From: Bacteroidales bacterium UBA4417
GTDB taxonomy: Bacteria; Bacteroidota; Bacteroidia; Bacteroidales; UBA4417
NCBI GenBank assembly: GCA_002389705.1
Contig: DGQJ01000295.1
Location: forward strand, 1 to 7,510
Length of the DNA stretch: 7,510 bases
Direction: 5' to 3'
In this document: one piece after another, positions 6,039 to 7,510 of the stretch
Numbering within the stretch: the first letter of the stretch is position 1
Layout: each line of letters opens with the position of its first letter
Translations under genes and position numbers: made by a program
Notes under the pieces: model-generated
Database searches by the model: none
Told to the model about the DNA's origin: nothing
Seen by the model: only the letters and a program-made list of their open reading frames with translations

Positions 6039-7505
6039 ATGCTCAACCAACGCCTTCAACAGAAATTACTCCAGAAACTTTCGCCTCAGCAGATCCTGCT
6101 GATGAAGCTTCTGCAAATTCCTTCGATGGCTCTCGAACAACGCATCAAACAGGAAATTGAAGAAAACCCGGTATTGGAAATCGATGAAGATTACGACCAA
6201 AGCAGCGATAACGATGCGGATGATTACGGGGATTCCGATACTGATAAAAACGATGATATTCAGAATGATGTCGACATCAACGATTACCTGAGTGATGACG
6301 ATATACCATCGTACAGGCTGAATGCCAACAACAGCTCGGCCAACGATGAGCATAAAGAAATGCCCATGACCGCAGACACGGGTTTTCACGAATCACTGCT
6401 TTCGCAACTCGACCTGAAAGACTTCCCGCCACACAAACGTACAATAGGCACTACCATTATCGGCAACCTCGATGAAGCCGGATACCTGCAACGCGACATC
6501 AGTGCAATGGTCGATGACCTGGCATTTACCCAGGGTGTAACTACCACCGTTGCCGAAATAGAGCAGATGCTTAAAGTGGTGCAGAGCTTTGAGCCTGCCG
6601 GCGTGGCTGCCCGCAACCTGCAGGAGTGCCTGATACTGCAGCTTAAAAGAACAGCTCCCTCGCCATCAGTGAAACTGGCTATTACCATCCTCGATCGTTG
6701 TTTCGAAGATTTCAGCAAAAAACATTACGATAAAATACTGAAACGCACCCACTCTGAGGAGGACGATCTGCGTGAAGCCATTAACGAAATACTAAAGCTA
6801 AATCCCAAGCCCGGGAGTGCCTTCAGTGCCTCAATGTCGGGGAACCAATACGTGATTCCCGATTTTATTATCGAGAACAAGGATGGTGTGCTCGAACTCA
6901 CCCTGAACCAGCGCAACATGCCCGAACTCAGGTTAAGCCGTACCTACACCGATATGCTTGAAACCTACGGCGAAAACAAAAACAGGAAAGAGAAAAACGA
7001 TTCGCAGCGTGATGCTGTTGTGTTTATAAAGCAGAAAATTGATTCTGCCCGCTGGTTTATCGAAGCCATAAAACAAAGACAGGATACGCTCTATGTGACC
7101 ATGAAATCCATCATGGATTACCAGCAGAAATATTTCCTCGAAGGCGATGAAACCAAGCTGCGCCCTATGATCCTGAAAGACATTGCTGAACGGGTAGGGC
7201 TTGATATATCTACCATTTCGCGCGTTGCCAACAGCAAGTATGTGCAAACGCCTTTCGGTACATTCCTGTTAAAAAGCTTCTTCTCCGAATCTATACAGAA
7301 CGACCAGGGAGAAGAAATTTCGACGCGCGAGATTAAAAAAATACTTTCGGATTGTATTGCTGCCGAGAAAAAAGGCAAACCACTCACCGACGAAGAGCTT
7401 ACAGCGATATTAAAACAGAAAGGCTATCCCATTGCCCGGCGTACCGTGGCAAAATACCGGGAGCTTCTCAATATCCCGGTTGCCCGCCTGCGCAAAGTAA
7501 TGTAA
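6039..7505 (+). CDS. rpoN: RNA polymerase sigma-54 factor (RpoN)
   Basis: This encodes 488 residues (E. coli RpoN is 477). Sigma-54 directs core RNA polymerase to -24/-12 promoters, whose opening needs an AAA+ enhancer-binding activator. Region I (about 1-47) is the glutamine- and leucine-rich activator-response segment, LQQKLLQKLSPQQILLMKLLQIP then ALEQRIKQEIEENPVLE. Region II (47-88) is strongly acidic: 20 of 42 residues are Asp or Glu, with a single Lys. The core-binding domain follows (about 115-310; FEPAGVAARNLQECLILQL, LNPKPGSAF). A helix-turn-helix region lies at about 380-416 (LKDIAERVGLDISTISRVANSKYVQTPFG). The RpoN box ARRTVAKYRE at 466-475, which reads the -24 element, is intact. 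The start is the canonical MLNQRLQQKLLQKLSPQQ. The gene ends in tandem TAA codons (7503-7508). No sigma-54 activator gene or -24/-12 site is seen in the window, so its targets lie elsewhere. No terminator is visible in the 5 nt left. Confidence 0.97.
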   Translation: MLNQRLQQKLLQKLSPQQILLMKLLQIPSMALEQRIKQEIEENPVLEIDEDYDQSSDNDADDYGDSDTDKNDDIQNDVDINDYLSDDDIPSYRLNANNSSANDEHKEMPMTADTGFHESLLSQLDLKDFPPHKRTIGTTIIGNLDEAGYLQRDISAMVDDLAFTQGVTTTVAEIEQMLKVVQSFEPAGVAARNLQECLILQLKRTAPSPSVKLAITILDRCFEDFSKKHYDKILKRTHSEEDDLREAINEILKLNPKPGSAFSASMSGNQYVIPDFIIENKDGVLELTLNQRNMPELRLSRTYTDMLETYGENKNRKEKNDSQRDAVVFIKQKIDSARWFIEAIKQRQDTLYVTMKSIMDYQQKYFLEGDETKLRPMILKDIAERVGLDISTISRVANSKYVQTPFGTFLLKSFFSESIQNDQGEEISTREIKKILSDCIAAEKKGKPLTDEELTAILKQKGYPIARRTVAKYRELLNIPVARLRKVM

Positions 7506-7510
7506 TAAAT

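Overview
The window reads as a stretch of ordinary chromosomal core genes from a member of the Bacteroidota. Three things support this. Four of the five complete genes have an exact match to the Bacteroidota -7 promoter box (TAnnTTTG) just upstream. The DAHP synthase is fused at its C-terminus to a chorismate mutase, an arrangement characteristic of that phylum. The protein sequences (YgiQ, CorA of the LPxx-loop kind, AsnS, RpoN) also read as Bacteroidota versions. Order or genus cannot be set from the sequence alone; an environmental Bacteroidales/Marinilabiliales-like organism is a guess.

Layout: 1-189 (+) is the 3' end of a small cysteine-rich protein of the DUF3795 type. It converges with ygiQ (218-2062, -), a radical SAM protein of unknown substrate. 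A divergent intergenic region (2063-2331) holds one promoter for each direction. corA (2332-3240, +), a magnesium/cobalt channel, converges 18 nt away with a bifunctional DAHP synthase/chorismate mutase gene (3259-4365, -). A second divergent region (4366-4541) carries a clear promoter for asnS (4542-5948, +), asparaginyl-tRNA synthetase. rpoN (6039-7505, +), sigma-54, follows 90 nt later with its own -7 box. The window ends 5 nt after rpoN.

The genes do not form one pathway. They serve RNA polymerase specificity (rpoN), translation (asnS), the entry and branch point of aromatic amino acid synthesis (DAHPS-CM), divalent cation uptake (corA) and an uncharacterised radical SAM reaction (ygiQ). 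No mobile element, CRISPR array, tRNA, rRNA, toxin-antitoxin pair or defence system was seen, and I found no candidate for a novel system. Points worth a second look are modest: a glutamine at the chorismate mutase position normally held by a substrate-binding arginine, a second cysteine cluster in YgiQ, and promoter boxes that fix the gene starts.
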